64,000 nucleotides of DNA from Parasphingopyxis sp. GTDB lineage: Bacteria; Pseudomonadota; Alphaproteobacteria; Sphingomonadales; Sphingomonadaceae. Below the pieces are notes generated by a model. The model saw only the letters and a program-made list of their open reading frames with translations. It searched no databases and was not told the DNA's origin. The stretch is from assembly GCF_028279465.1 (NCBI RefSeq), contig NZ_JANQNS010000008.1, positions 1 through 64,000 of the forward strand, in the 5' to 3' direction. A program made the position numbers and the translations under genes. Below are positions 43,751 to 52,916 of this stretch, piece after piece (the stretch's first letter is position 1; each line of letters opens with the position of its first letter).

Positions 43751-44796
43751 TCGGCCTTTTTCGGCGGGGCCGGGCGCTTGGGCTCCTTCTGCAACACCTG
43801 TTCGATATAAAGCCGCTGCACGAGCACGAAGCCGACCACCGTCAACGGCGCGGCCAGCAGCACGCCGAGCAAGCCGAACAATATCCCCGCCGCCACCACC
43901 GCGAAGAGCAGCACCGCCGGTAGCAAGTCGACCGAGCGTTTCTGGATGATCGGCTGGAGAATATTGCCCTGTATCTGTTGGATCAGGACATAGACGCCCA
44001 ATGTCCACAGCGCAGTCGTCGGGCTGACGCTGAACGCGACGAGCACGGCCGGGATGCCCGCGACGACCGGGCCGATAAAGGGAATGAAATCGAGCAACCC
44101 CGCGATCACCGCGAGCGCCGCCGCCGATGGCACGCCGATCGCGGACAGGGCGATATAGACCATGATCGCCACGATGATCGAAGACAGGATCTGCGCGCGC
44201 AGCCACAGGCCCAATGCCCGGCCGAGATCGTCGAGCGTTTCCTCGGCGAGTTTTTCGCGCTGCTTCGGCACGATGCGAATAAGGCCCTGGCGATACAGAT
44301 CGGGCTGCGCAGCGAAAAACACGGCGCCGGCGAGGACGAGGATGATGTTGGTCAGCGCCCCACCGGCCGACATGATGGCGAAACTCCCGGCGCGGGTGGT
44401 CAGGCCGGAGAGCTGGGAGGCGATGTCGCGGCTCGCTTGGCGAATGTCATAGTCAAAGCCCCAGCTGTCGAACGCGGCCTGTGTCGCATCTACAGCTTCG
44501 GGTATCCGCGCGGCGAGCGCGGCGAATTGCGTGACCAGCAGATCGCCGAATATCCAGGATACCGATCCCAATATTGTGAACAGCGCAATGACCGCCAGCG
44601 TCACCGAAAGGCCTTGGGGCAGGCCGAAGCGGATAAAAATCCGCGCTATGGCGCGCAATATGACGGCGACGACGATGGCCGCGAAGATCAGCAGTATCAG
44701 CCGGCCGAGCAGGTAAACTGCCGCCGCCAGCGCGACGATCGCGAGAACGACGAAGGCGCGTTTTACGAAATTGTCATGCGATGTCCGGTCGTCCAT
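43747..44796 (-). CDS. AI-2E family transporter
   Basis: 349 residues with about eight membrane helices. LLDFIPFIGPVVAGIPAVLVA and GNILQPIIQKRSVDLLPAVLL are the family signatures (PerM/TqsA group). Such proteins export or exchange small solutes, including the AI-2 signal and Na+ in some members; the substrate here is unknown. The stop overlaps the aminotransferase start, so the two genes are co-transcribed, though their functions are not evidently linked. Confidence 0.88.
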   Translation of the reverse strand: MDDRTSHDNFVKRAFVVLAIVALAAAVYLLGRLILLIFAAIVVAVILRAIARIFIRFGLPQGLSVTLAVIALFTILGSVSWIFGDLLVTQFAALAARIPEAVDATQAAFDSWGFDYDIRQASRDIASQLSGLTTRAGSFAIMSAGGALTNIILVLAGAVFFAAQPDLYRQGLIRIVPKQREKLAEETLDDLGRALGLWLRAQILSSIIVAIMVYIALSAIGVPSAAALAVIAGLLDFIPFIGPVVAGIPAVLVAFSVSPTTALWTLGVYVLIQQIQGNILQPIIQKRSVDLLPAVLLFAVVAAGILFGLLGVLLAAPLTVVGFVLVQRLYIEQVLQKEPKRPAPPKKAE

Positions 44797-44885
44797 GCCG
44801 CCCCCTTAGCGTCTTGGTCGCTCTTATCGACAGGATTGCCGTACCGGGCAAGATGGCGGTTACGGAGAGTGTGTAAGAGATTGGT

Positions 44886-45719
44886 TTAGGCCAGTCGCTT
44901 TGCATGCCAGCCGATATGGTCGGCCATGAAGGTCGAAATGAAATAGTAGCTGTGATCATAGCCCGGTTGGCGGTTTAGGGTCAGCGCGATGCCTCCACCG
45001 GCACAGGCTTGTTCGAGCAGTTCGGGCTTGAGCTGTTCCTCCAGAAACTGGTCGGCCTCGCCTTGATCGACAAGGATTTCGGGTACGCGCGCGCCGTCTT
45101 CGATCAGCGCGCAGGCGTCATAGGGCCGCCAGGCTGCGCGGTCCGGTCCCAAATAACCGGCTAGCGCCTTTTCGCCCCAGGGGCAGTTGAGCGGCGAGAC
45201 GATCGGCGCGAAAGCCGATACGCTGCGGAAGCGGCCGGGATTGCGCAGCGCGATGGTCAGCGCGCCATGGCCGCCCATCGAATGGCCCGTGATCGATTGG
45301 CGGGCCATGTCGAGCATCGGAAATTTGGCGGTGATCAGCGCCGGCAGTTCCTCTTCGATATAGCTGCGCATCCGGAAATGCTTTGCCCAGGGCTTTTCGG
45401 TCGCATCGACATAGAAGCCGGCCCCTTGCCCGAAATCATAACCCTCATCATCCGGAACATCGTCGCCGCGCGGCGAGGTGTCGGGTGCGACAAAGGCGAT
45501 GCCGTGTTCGGCGCAGGCGCTACGGAACTCGCCCTTTTCGGTTACATTGGCATGGGTGCAGGTAAGGCCCGACAGATACCAGAGAACTGGCAGCGTCGCG
45601 CCCGGTTCATGGTCGGGCATAAAGAGTGAAAACTGCATCTCCGTGCCCGTTTCGGCGCTCGCATGGGTGTACACGCCTTGCGTGCCGCCAAAGGCGCGAT
45701 TTTCCGAGATCGTTTCCAT
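44886..45719 (-). CDS. fghA: S-formylglutathione hydrolase
   Basis: 277 residues. Esterase-D fold with GHSMGGHGAL (nucleophile Ser), PVLWYLSGLTCTHAN, FVAPDTSPRGDDVPDDEGYDF and a C-terminal GYDHSYYFISTF with the catalytic His. It hydrolyses S-formylglutathione to formate and glutathione in formaldehyde detoxification. Starts in the usual LYTHxS-like region (HASAETGTEMQFSLFMPD). The partner glutathione-dependent formaldehyde dehydrogenase is not in the window. Possible link with gshA at 60.5 kb. Confidence 0.92.
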   Translation of the reverse strand: METISENRAFGGTQGVYTHASAETGTEMQFSLFMPDHEPGATLPVLWYLSGLTCTHANVTEKGEFRSACAEHGIAFVAPDTSPRGDDVPDDEGYDFGQGAGFYVDATEKPWAKHFRMRSYIEEELPALITAKFPMLDMARQSITGHSMGGHGALTIALRNPGRFRSVSAFAPIVSPLNCPWGEKALAGYLGPDRAAWRPYDACALIEDGARVPEILVDQGEADQFLEEQLKPELLEQACAGGGIALTLNRQPGYDHSYYFISTFMADHIGWHAKRLA

Positions 45720-45760
45720 GTCCGCGCCTTACCATCCCCGTCCGGGCACGCGAAGGGCGA

Positions 45761-46669
45761 TCAGCCAGCGAGCAGCGCGCGCATCGCGGCGACGAGCGCC
45801 AGCGGTTGATCGACCATGACATGATGGCCGCTATCGGGGATCGCGACGAAGGGCGTACCCGCGGGCATCGTCTTTTCGAGATGCGCGAGCGCCTCATCGT
45901 CCATGATGGCCGAACGGTCGCCATAGATCATGGCCATGGGGCAATTGGCGCTGCGCGCGCGTTTTGCACTGTCGAGCCGCTTCGTATTGGTGAAGCCGTT
46001 CGGATCGTGGCGCCAGCTGAAGCGGCCGGACTCGACTTCGACGATGGCGTCGCGCGCGATCATGTCCGCGATATAATGATTGTCGCAGCTTTGGGCGGGC
46101 AGGAAGCGGAAGCGGCCGAGCCCTTCGGCGACGCTGCCGAAAAAGCGCCGCTCGCGTTGCGGGCGTTCTGCGTCCCCGGGGGAGTGGCGCATCTGCAGCG
46201 AGGAATCGATGATGATCGCGCGGCCGACCCAGGCATTGGGGTCCGACGCCGCCGTCGCGGTCGGCGCACCGCCGAAGCTGTGGCCAGCGACGACGGGCTT
46301 GCCCTGTGCCATCAATCCCGCTGCATCGGCGACAGCGCGCATATCCGCGGCGTGCTGCGCGATCGCATATTCGTCGCGCCAGTCCGATCCGCCCATGCCA
46401 GCCATCGACATGGCTGCGACCCGGTATTCGTCGGCAAAGAAGGGGGCGATATGGGCCCACCACAATGCATGCGCGCCGCCGCCATGGAGCAGGAAAAGCC
46501 CGGGTTTTCCGGGAGCTCCCCAGGTGAAATATTCGATCGTCGATCCGCCGCTCTCGATACTGTGCCGCTCGGGCGCGCGGGCGAGTGCGTCACGAAACCA
46601 GTCGGGCGCGGGCGGCTTTGCGCCTTGATAAGCGGAGAGAATGGCGGCGGGTGGAGCGGAAGCGGTCAT
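45761..46669 (-). CDS. Alpha/beta hydrolase
   Basis: About 302 residues. FLLHGGGAHALWWAHIAPFF (oxyanion HGG), AGHSFGGAPTATA (nucleophile Ser), and a C-terminal DSGHHVMVDQPLALVAA with the catalytic His. This is a generic hydrolase of the alpha/beta fold, cytoplasmic. Start at 46669 (MTASAPP) or 46684; both lack a strong ribosome site. Substrate unknown. Same strand as fghA, 41 bases away, so possibly one operon. Confidence 0.82.
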   Translation of the reverse strand: MTASAPPAAILSAYQGAKPPAPDWFRDALARAPERHSIESGGSTIEYFTWGAPGKPGLFLLHGGGAHALWWAHIAPFFADEYRVAAMSMAGMGGSDWRDEYAIAQHAADMRAVADAAGLMAQGKPVVAGHSFGGAPTATAASDPNAWVGRAIIIDSSLQMRHSPGDAERPQRERRFFGSVAEGLGRFRFLPAQSCDNHYIADMIARDAIVEVESGRFSWRHDPNGFTNTKRLDSAKRARSANCPMAMIYGDRSAIMDDEALAHLEKTMPAGTPFVAIPDSGHHVMVDQPLALVAAMRALLAG

Positions 46670-46887
46670 GCAGCTACCGAGCATGGCTTTACGCTTACGT
46701 CAACTGCCAAACGGACACGGCTGCGTACCGGTAAGCCGTTCGTTAACGGTTCGCGGGCGGCAATGCGCGATCGGAATAGCCGCTTTTCATATGTTTGCGC
46801 CGAGTGTGAACGGGATTTTTACCATCGCCGTCAATCCGATCTTCATAAGTGTGAGCGATAAGCGAATGCATCGAAAGAGGACTTCCG

Positions 46888-47220
46888 ATGCCTATTCGCG
46901 CTCAATTGCTGGTCAAAGACCCGGGTTTCGACGAACGCCGCGCCGCGCATCGCGAACCTGTGGATGTGCGCGCCGGGTTCCGCAAGACGGGATATGAGGC
47001 GGCCAAGGCCGATGTTAGCGACATCTCGCTGACGGGCTGTAAGGTTGACAGCGCGATGAGCCTCGGCATCGGTGCCGAAGTCTGGATCAGATTTCCCGGG
47101 CTACAGCCGATGCAGGCGACGATCGCCTGGTCGCGGGGCTTCGAAGCAGGCTGCAAATTCACCGAGCCCTTCCACCCGGCCGTTCTCGACGATTTTCTGC
47201 GCCGTCACCGCGCCGCCTAG
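46888..47220 (+). CDS. PilZ-domain c-di-GMP-binding protein
   Basis: 110 residues. Single PilZ domain with RRAAHREPVDVRAGF (RxxxR) and DISLTGCKVDSAM (D/NxSxxG), the c-di-GMP contacts. It carries c-di-GMP signals to motility or exopolysaccharide targets, and fits the two GGDEF-EAL proteins at 27-32 kb. AGAGGA precedes the ATG. Confidence 0.88.
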   Translation: MPIRAQLLVKDPGFDERRAAHREPVDVRAGFRKTGYEAAKADVSDISLTGCKVDSAMSLGIGAEVWIRFPGLQPMQATIAWSRGFEAGCKFTEPFHPAVLDDFLRRHRAA

Positions 47221-47223
47221 ATC

Positions 47224-47841
47224 CTAAATCACCTCCGTATTGTAGGAATGCCAGGCGAAGATCGCCGCGGCGCCGCGATGCGGCCGCCACGGTTCTGCGG
47301 CATCGCGCACCGCCTGCTCGGCCGGGCGGTCGGTCCATCCCAACAGGTTCCCGACCTCGATCTGCACGGCGAGATCGCCCGCCGGCCAGATATCCGGCCG
47401 GCCTTCGGCGAACAGCAGATAGACCTCGGCCGACCAGCGTCCGATCCCTTTCACGGCCACAAGTTGGGCGACGGCTTCTTCGTCGTCCTCCGGGAGAGCC
47501 GCGAGATCCAGTGTGCCTGACACCACAAGCTCGGCAAGCGATCGCGCATAACCGCTCTTCTGTCGGCTGAGTCCCGCGCCGCGCAACATGTCGGCATCGG
47601 CCGCGAGCAGCTTTTCCGGGTCGTTCGCGTCGCCGAGCGTTTCGTCCAGTTTCCGCCAAGCCGCATCGGCCGATGCGACGCTGACCTGCTGCCCGATGAT
47701 GGTTCTGAGCAATGTCGCATAGCCGCGATCGCGGATCCGGGGCGGCGGGTAGCCGATCTCGGTCAGCCGGGTTGCGAAGGCCGGTTCGATCTCCGCCAGC
47801 TGGTCCATTGCGCGCCGCAGCGTATCCGCATCTATGCCCAT
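47224..47841 (-). CDS. DNA-3-methyladenine glycosylase (AlkA/HhH-GPD)
   Basis: 205 residues. Helix-hairpin-helix GPD fold with [19 protein letters not shown] and catalytic Asp in [27 protein letters not shown] is the AlkA-type N-terminal part of the fold. It removes alkylated purines in base-excision repair. Convergent with the PilZ gene with only three bases between them. Confidence 0.9.
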   Translation of the reverse strand: MGIDADTLRRAMDQLAEIEPAFATRLTEIGYPPPRIRDRGYATLLRTIIGQQVSVASADAAWRKLDETLGDANDPEKLLAADADMLRGAGLSRQKSGYARSLAELVVSGTLDLAALPEDDEEAVAQLVAVKGIGRWSAEVYLLFAEGRPDIWPAGDLAVQIEVGNLLGWTDRPAEQAVRDAAEPWRPHRGAAAIFAWHSYNTEVI

Positions 47842-47948
47842 CGGTTCCTGACCCCTTGCCGCCCTTGATTTCGTCTGCCTGTCATCACATAGCCGCGCCG
47901 CAGCATTTTTCGAATCCGCCAGAAGCCAAAATCCAGAAGGAAGTCTCC

Positions 47949-48266
47949 ATGCCCAAGCTCATTGTCGTCAATCGCGCCGGCGAAGAAACTGCCGTCGATG
48001 CGGATAACGGCCTTACCGTGATGGAAGTGATCCGGGACAATGGCTTTGACGAACTCCTCGCGCTGTGCGGTGGCTGCTGTTCCTGCGCGACCTGCCATGT
48101 GCATGTCGATCCGGAATTTGCGGCCAAACTGCCGGAGATGGACGAAGACGAGAATGATCTCCTCGAAAGCTCCGACCATCGCAACGAGCATTCGCGCCTG
48201 TCCTGCCAGATCCCGTTCGAGGACGAGCTGGACGGCCTCAAGGTGACGATCGCCCAAGAGGATTAG
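47949..48266 (+). CDS. 2Fe-2S ferredoxin, adrenodoxin type
   Basis: 105 residues. [15 protein letters not shown] supplies three cluster Cys and SCQIP the fourth (spacing as in adrenodoxin and FdxB). The start [13 protein letters not shown] and the DENDLLE acidic helix confirm it. It transfers electrons to cytochrome P450 or Fe-S assembly partners. ATG at 47949 follows AAGGAAG. The longer upstream frame is not coding. Confidence 0.92.
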   Translation: MPKLIVVNRAGEETAVDADNGLTVMEVIRDNGFDELLALCGGCCSCATCHVHVDPEFAAKLPEMDEDENDLLESSDHRNEHSRLSCQIPFEDELDGLKVTIAQED

Positions 48267-48288
48267 TGCGCAAGACTAGGACGTCAGC

Positions 48289-49017
48289 TTAGGGCTCTAG
48301 GCGGATAATCGCCTCCGGCCGCTCCTCCGGCGGATCGTCCGAAGACCAGCGGATAACCGTTTCACCGGGCAGTTCGCCCGATGACACCGCGCCGTTGGTG
48401 CTCACGATTTCGGCGGTCGTCCGCAATGTGAACGTTCCCGAGCCGAGCGGGCCTTCTTCCTCTTCGCGTGTTGCGTCACCGCTGCTTGGCTGAGACGGTG
48501 GCGGCATCAGCGCCGGAACGGTGACGCGTACGCTGCCATCGTCGAGCGGCACCGCCGCGACCATCGGAAAGTTCAACAGAAAATCCTGCACGACCGGGAA
48601 GAAGAAATCCCTGTCGAGCCGTCCCGAAACCGAATAGTCGACATCGAACAGGCCTGCGCCGAGATAGTCGACCCGGTCCCAGCCACGCCGGGCCTGCAGT
48701 TGTTCGGCGAAGGCGCGCACCGAGTCCTCGTCGCGCGGATTGAGCCCGCCCATGAAAATCTGCGCCGCTTCCTCCATGCCGGCGTCGATCGCCGCGCCCA
48801 TGCCATCGTCTTCGCCATTTACGTCCGTGTCTCCGGCGCCGCTCCCCGATCGGTCCTGTTCGTCATCCGGCCCGACACGGATTTCGCCATCATAGACGAA
48901 CGCGAATTCGCCGTCCGGCGTGATCATCAACTCGGCCTCAAACTGGCCGGGCACCAACAGGCAGCCGGTGAGCAATAGTGCAAGGCAAGGCGCGAGTGCA
49001 GTGCGAATGAAGGTCAT
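48289..49017 (-). CDS. Hypothetical lipoprotein
   Basis: 242 residues. Lipobox LLTGC (Cys19) after MTFIRTALAPCLALL, then a beta-rich domain beginning FEAELMITPDGEFAFVYDGEI. An acidic Asp/Gly linker and a region with DRVDYLGAGLFDVDYSVSGRLDRD follow. No family recognised; probably a periplasm-facing surface-associated lipoprotein. Its start overlaps the stop of the rRNA methyltransferase gene, so the pair is co-transcribed. Confidence 0.7.
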   Translation of the reverse strand: MTFIRTALAPCLALLLTGCLLVPGQFEAELMITPDGEFAFVYDGEIRVGPDDEQDRSGSGAGDTDVNGEDDGMGAAIDAGMEEAAQIFMGGLNPRDEDSVRAFAEQLQARRGWDRVDYLGAGLFDVDYSVSGRLDRDFFFPVVQDFLLNFPMVAAVPLDDGSVRVTVPALMPPPSQPSSGDATREEEEGPLGSGTFTLRTTAEIVSTNGAVSSGELPGETVIRWSSDDPPEERPEAIIRLEP

Positions 49018-49760
49018 GACGATCTCCTTTCATGATGGGCATAAAGAGCGATGGCGGCGGCATTCGATACGTTCAGGCTTTCGATCCGGTCGCTGATCGG
49101 CAGACGGGCGAGGGCGTCGCAATGGCCCGCGACATTGGGCCGCATCCCGGCACCTTCTGCGCCGAGCACGAGCGCGACGCGCTTGCCGCCCAGCGCCTCG
49201 GACAATTCCATATCCGCCTCGCCGGCAAGCCCGATCCGCCAGAAACCGGCGTCTGCGATCTGGTCGAGCGCGCGGGCGAGATTGACGACCCGGCACCAGG
49301 GCAGGGTCTCGAGTGCGCCCGACGCCGCCTTGGCGAGCGCGCCGGATTCGGGCGGCGCGTGGCGATCCTGCGTGACCAGGCCCAGCGCATTAAAGGCGAG
49401 GGCCGAGCGCATGATCGCCCCGGCATTGTGCGGGTCGGTCACCTGGTCGAGGATCACGAGCGGCCGGCCGTCTTCGGCGCCAGCAAGCAAATCCTCGATT
49501 GCGATATCGGGCAGCGGCTCGACTTCCGCCACCAACCCCTGATGCGGCGCGTCATGCGGAACCAGTCGTCCGAGATCGGCGGCGCCGGCCATTTCGACTG
49601 CAAGGTTGGACGGTAGATCGAGGCCGGACACCCCTTCATGGGTCGCCCAAAGCTTGCGGATGGTGCGCGCCGGATTGTCTAGCGCGGCAGCGACCGCATG
49701 CCGGCCCCAGAAGCGCGGTGCGCGGCTGTCGCGCTGTTTGGCTTTGCGTCGTTTCGCCAT
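49014..49760 (-). CDS. rlmB: 23S rRNA (guanosine-2'-O-)-methyltransferase, SpoU/TrmH family
   Basis: 248 residues. SpoU motifs in order: LDQVTDPHNAGAIMRSA (motif 1), VALVLGAEGAGMRP (motif 2) and ESLNVSNAAAIALY (motif 3), forming the trefoil-knot SAM site. A basic N-terminus (MAKRRKAKQRDSRAPRFWGR) and a small substrate-recognition domain (HQGLVAEVEPL) fit RlmB, which methylates G2251 of 23S rRNA. TrmH-type tRNA action is the alternative. Divergent from tRNA-Tyr. Confidence 0.85.
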   Translation of the reverse strand: MAKRRKAKQRDSRAPRFWGRHAVAAALDNPARTIRKLWATHEGVSGLDLPSNLAVEMAGAADLGRLVPHDAPHQGLVAEVEPLPDIAIEDLLAGAEDGRPLVILDQVTDPHNAGAIMRSALAFNALGLVTQDRHAPPESGALAKAASGALETLPWCRVVNLARALDQIADAGFWRIGLAGEADMELSEALGGKRVALVLGAEGAGMRPNVAGHCDALARLPISDRIESLNVSNAAAIALYAHHERRSS

Positions 49761-49857
49761 GGCCCCATGCTTTCCAACACGCAGCGTTGACAGGCAAGCG
49801 GTGTTTCGCCATTGACCCGCCCTTCGGCGCGGTCATCCATGCACCGCGAACCCCAAT

Positions 49858-49943
49858 GGACGGGTGGCCGAGTGGTTAAAGGCAGCAGACTGTAAATCTG
49901 CCCGCGCAAGCGTACGCTGGTTCGAATCCAGCCCCGTCCACCA
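49858..49943 (+). tRNA. tRNA-Tyr (GTA anticodon)
   Basis: 86 nt. Acceptor stem GGACGGG pairs with CCCGTCC (49933-49939); discriminator A and CCA (49941-49943) are encoded. The anticodon loop CTGTAAA gives GTA, and a long variable arm (class II) fits Tyr. Confidence 0.95.
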
Positions 49944-49973
49944 GCCTTCCCTCCCTACGGGAGCTTCGGCTGG
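49941..49973 (+). other. Hairpin just after tRNA-Tyr
   Basis: CCAGCC (49941-49946) pairs with GGCTGG (49968-49973) around an inner CTCCC-TAC-GGGAG (49951-49963). It begins inside the tRNA CCA. It could be a terminator or processing signal; no T-run follows. Confidence 0.4.
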
Positions 49974-50081
49974 CGAGCCAGTAAGGCGAAGCATGTTCCT
50001 TAGTACGGCGATTGCAAACTTCTCCAATTTGACGAAATGCAGCCAATCCCTCACTTAACGTTCGCGTAAAGGAGATCGTGA

Positions 50082-50972
50082 ATGAAGGTGCAGGCGAACG
50101 GGATCGAGATCGAGGTCGAGGATCATGGCAATCCGGACGATCCGGCGCTGCTCTTGATCATGGGGTTTTCGGGGCAGCTTTCTCTCTGGCCCGATGCTTT
50201 CGTCGACGAACTGGTCGGGCGGGGTTTTCGCGTCATCCGTTATGATAATCGCGATATCGGCCTCTCGCACAAATTCGACGGTGTGAAGGCCCCGCATCCG
50301 CTCTGGCAGCTGTTCGTCAAGCGGATCCTCAAGAACCGGCAGATGGCCCCTTATCGGCTGACGGACATGGCGGCCGACGGGGTCGGCGTGCTCGATGCGC
50401 TGGGGGTCGAGCGGGCGCATGTGCTCGGCGTGTCGATGGGTGGGATGATCGCGCAGATTGTCGGTGCCGATTACCCGGACAGGGTCCTATCTCTGATGCC
50501 GGTGATGACCTCGACCAATGCGCCTGGCCTGCCCGGCCCGGACAAGGAAATCCGCAAGACCCTGATCCAGGCGGCGCGCAACCGGCCGGAAACGGAAGAA
50601 GAAGCGGTCGCGGCTGGCATCCGTTTTTTCAATGCGATCGGTTCGCCCGGCGGGGCGGAGCGGCAGGCCGAAATCGCGGAGCTGATCCGCAAGAATGTCG
50701 CGCGCAGCCTCTATCCCGAAGGGCCATCGCGGCAGCTCGCCGCGATTATCGAAACCGGCAATTTGCGGCCCTGGGCGCAGCGCGTACGGGCGAAAACGCT
50801 CGTCATCCATGGCGAGACCGATCCGCTGATCCTGCATCCCTGCGGCAAGGATGTCGCCGACAATATAGACGGCGCGCGGTTCGCGCTGATCGAAGAGATG
50901 GGGCATGATCTGCCCGAGGCGAAGCATGGCCATCTCGCCGATATGGTCGCCGAACATTCGCTCGGCCGTTAG
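50082..50972 (+). CDS. Alpha/beta hydrolase
   Basis: 296 residues. LLLIMGFSGQLSLWPDAF (oxyanion region), LGVSMGGMIAQIVG (nucleophile Ser), GETDPLILHPCGKDVADNI and GHDLPEAKHGHLA (catalytic His). A generic esterase or lipase-type hydrolase, cytoplasmic. It ends three bases before the convergent TetR gene. Substrate unknown. Confidence 0.85.
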   Translation: MKVQANGIEIEVEDHGNPDDPALLLIMGFSGQLSLWPDAFVDELVGRGFRVIRYDNRDIGLSHKFDGVKAPHPLWQLFVKRILKNRQMAPYRLTDMAADGVGVLDALGVERAHVLGVSMGGMIAQIVGADYPDRVLSLMPVMTSTNAPGLPGPDKEIRKTLIQAARNRPETEEEAVAAGIRFFNAIGSPGGAERQAEIAELIRKNVARSLYPEGPSRQLAAIIETGNLRPWAQRVRAKTLVIHGETDPLILHPCGKDVADNIDGARFALIEEMGHDLPEAKHGHLADMVAEHSLGR

Positions 50973-50975
50973 GGC

Positions 50976-51623
50976 TCACTCGGCGCGGTACGCGCGCAGA
51001 AACACCTTTACCCCATGGCGGACATGGCTCCTGATCCGGGCCGGGCCCGGCATATCGACGACGCCGAAGCGCAGTTCGAGATCCGCGAAGCCTTTCCATA
51101 AAGACAGCAGATCTTCCGCCGCCCTTTGCGGCTGCGGGATATGCACATCGCCACGCTTATGGGCAGCCGCCAGCATCTTTGTGAGTTCGCGGCGCATCGT
51201 GCCCGGTCCGGCATCGAAGAAGCGCTGCGCGGCCTCGCGCTGGCGATCCCGTTCGATGACGAGCATGGAATCGAAATGGAAATGGCTTTCGTCGAACAGG
51301 AAGCTCAACAGGGTGAAACCGAAATTGACGAGCTGCACCTCGAGCGTCGCCGCGTCGCGATTGGCCTCGCCGATCGTGGTCGTCATATTGTCCGCCTGAC
51401 GCCGGACCAATGCTTCGAGCAAGCCCGCCTTGTCGCCGAACCGTTTGTAGATCGTGACCTTGGACACACCGGCCTGCTCGGCGATCCGCTCGATTGACGC
51501 CGCCGCATAGCCCTGTCCGAAAAACGCTTCGCGGGCCGCATCAAGTATGGCCTCGGTCTTGCGTTCGTCGGTCGGACGCCCAGCGCGCGCTGGGGCTTCG
51601 GTATCGCTGTCCTCGTCGGTCAT
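50976..51623 (-). CDS. TetR-family transcriptional regulator
   Basis: About 215 residues. N-terminal HTH: AILDAAREAFFGQGYAAASIERIAEQAGVSKVTIYKRFGDK, key residues in the SKVTIYKRF recognition helix. The ligand domain is variable. The start at 51623 (MTDED) is taken over 51647. Divergent from the ABC/HlyD/NodT efflux operon, with a palindrome (AACGT-TG-ACGTT) between them, so it probably represses that operon and itself. Confidence 0.9.
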   Translation of the reverse strand: MTDEDSDTEAPARAGRPTDERKTEAILDAAREAFFGQGYAAASIERIAEQAGVSKVTIYKRFGDKAGLLEALVRRQADNMTTTIGEANRDAATLEVQLVNFGFTLLSFLFDESHFHFDSMLVIERDRQREAAQRFFDAGPGTMRRELTKMLAAAHKRGDVHIPQPQRAAEDLLSLWKGFADLELRFGVVDMPGPARIRSHVRHGVKVFLRAYRAE

Positions 51624-51677
51624 TGGCTCCAGCCTTGCACAGGACATGGCCTAGCGCCACGTTCAATCCAGTTGCAC

Positions 51678-51699
51678 TATAATACTAAACGTTGACGTT
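51678..51699 (+). promoter_or_regulatory. -10 element plus TetR-type palindrome
   Basis: TATAAT (51678-51683) is a perfect -10 hexamer facing the ABC operon. AACGT-TG-ACGTT (51688-51699) just downstream is a perfect 5-bp-arm palindrome, a likely operator for the divergent TetR gene. No clear -35 is seen. Confidence 0.55.
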
Positions 51700-51779
51700 C
51701 ACAAATAAGGGCGTCATAGATTCAATCGGTTGCGAACGAATCGCAATCGACCCGATATTAACCGCAACAAGGAACGCCG

Positions 51780-52916
51780 ATGGGCTGGATCGCATTGAGA
51801 ATGCTGACGGGCGACCGGGTCAAGCTCATCGGGCTGCTGTTCGGCGTCGCCTTTTCGACGCTGCTCATAAGTCAGCAGCTGACGATCTTCGTCAACCTCA
51901 TCATGCGCGGCGCCGTCGCGGTGCAGGAAGTGTCCACGGCCGATGTCTGGGTCATGGATCCCTCGAGCCGGACGATAGACGTGTTCGCGCCGATGCCATC
52001 GACTGCGCTCGAGCGCGTGCGCGGGGTGGACGGCGTTGCCTATGCCTCGCCAATGCTGCGGTCCAATGCCGTGGTGCGCACGCCATCGGGCGATCTGGAA
52101 GGGGTCAATATCGTTGGTGTAGACGACGCCACGCTGATCGGCCTGCCGCGCCGCATGGCCGAAGGCGATCGCCAGGCACTGGCCGAGCCCGATTCCGTTT
52201 TCATTGACGATACCGGCTCGCGCAAACTGTTCGCGGAAGATGAACAGGTTATCGGTACCCGGCTAGAGCTCAATGACCAGCGCGCGGTCATCCGCGGGAT
52301 CGCCGACGCCGTGCCGACCTTCACCTCACAGGTGATACTCTACACGCGCTATTCGAACGCGCTGCGCTATGCGCCGGGCACGCGTAACCGTCTGTCCTTC
52401 GTGCTCGTTCGCTCGGACTCCGATCACACGCCGGAAGAGCTGGTTGCCGCGATTGAGTCCGAGACCGGGCTGAGGGCGCGCACGGCAGAGGATTTCGCCA
52501 ATGACGGGCTCTGGTTCATCATCGAAAATACCGGGATTCCCGTCAATTTCGGGATCACTGTCGTACTCGGCTTTATCGTCGGCGTGGCGATTGTCGGGCT
52601 GACTTTCACCCTGTTCATTCGTGATAACATCAAGCAATTCGGAGCGCTGAAGGCGATTGGCGTCACCAATGCCAAGATTCGCAGCATGGTCGCGATCCAG
52701 GCCGGGTTTGTGGGCTTGGTCGGTTACGGGATCGGCATCTTTGTCGCCGAGATGTTTTTCATCCTCAACAGCGGCGTCGATACGTTCAAGGGCTTTTACA
52801 TGCCCTGGCAGATACCGTTGCTGACGGCCGTAGTGACGCTTGTGATGATCATGCTCACCGGCTTTCTCGCCTTGCGCAGCGTGCTCAAGACCGAACCTGC
52901 GGAGGTCTTCCGATGA
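51780..52916 (+). CDS. ABC transporter permease (DevC/MacB-FtsX type)
   Basis: 378 residues. One N-terminal helix (LIGLLFGVAFSTLLISQQ), a large periplasmic domain and three C-terminal helices with the FtsX motif (GALKAIGVTNAKIRSMVAIQAGFVG). It forms an exporter with the next two genes: ATPase and HlyD-type fusion protein (DevBCA-like). Its stop overlaps the ATPase start. No own substrate can be named. Confidence 0.88.
   Translation: MGWIALRMLTGDRVKLIGLLFGVAFSTLLISQQLTIFVNLIMRGAVAVQEVSTADVWVMDPSSRTIDVFAPMPSTALERVRGVDGVAYASPMLRSNAVVRTPSGDLEGVNIVGVDDATLIGLPRRMAEGDRQALAEPDSVFIDDTGSRKLFAEDEQVIGTRLELNDQRAVIRGIADAVPTFTSQVILYTRYSNALRYAPGTRNRLSFVLVRSDSDHTPEELVAAIESETGLRARTAEDFANDGLWFIIENTGIPVNFGITVVLGFIVGVAIVGLTFTLFIRDNIKQFGALKAIGVTNAKIRSMVAIQAGFVGLVGYGIGIFVAEMFFILNSGVDTFKGFYMPWQIPLLTAVVTLVMIMLTGFLALRSVLKTEPAEVFR

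Noticed and set aside
42593..44206. A 537-codon version of the aminotransferase.
   Set aside because: The extra part is an antisense-phase run through the AI-2E gene; the ATG at 43750 overlaps the preceding stop as in a normal operon.
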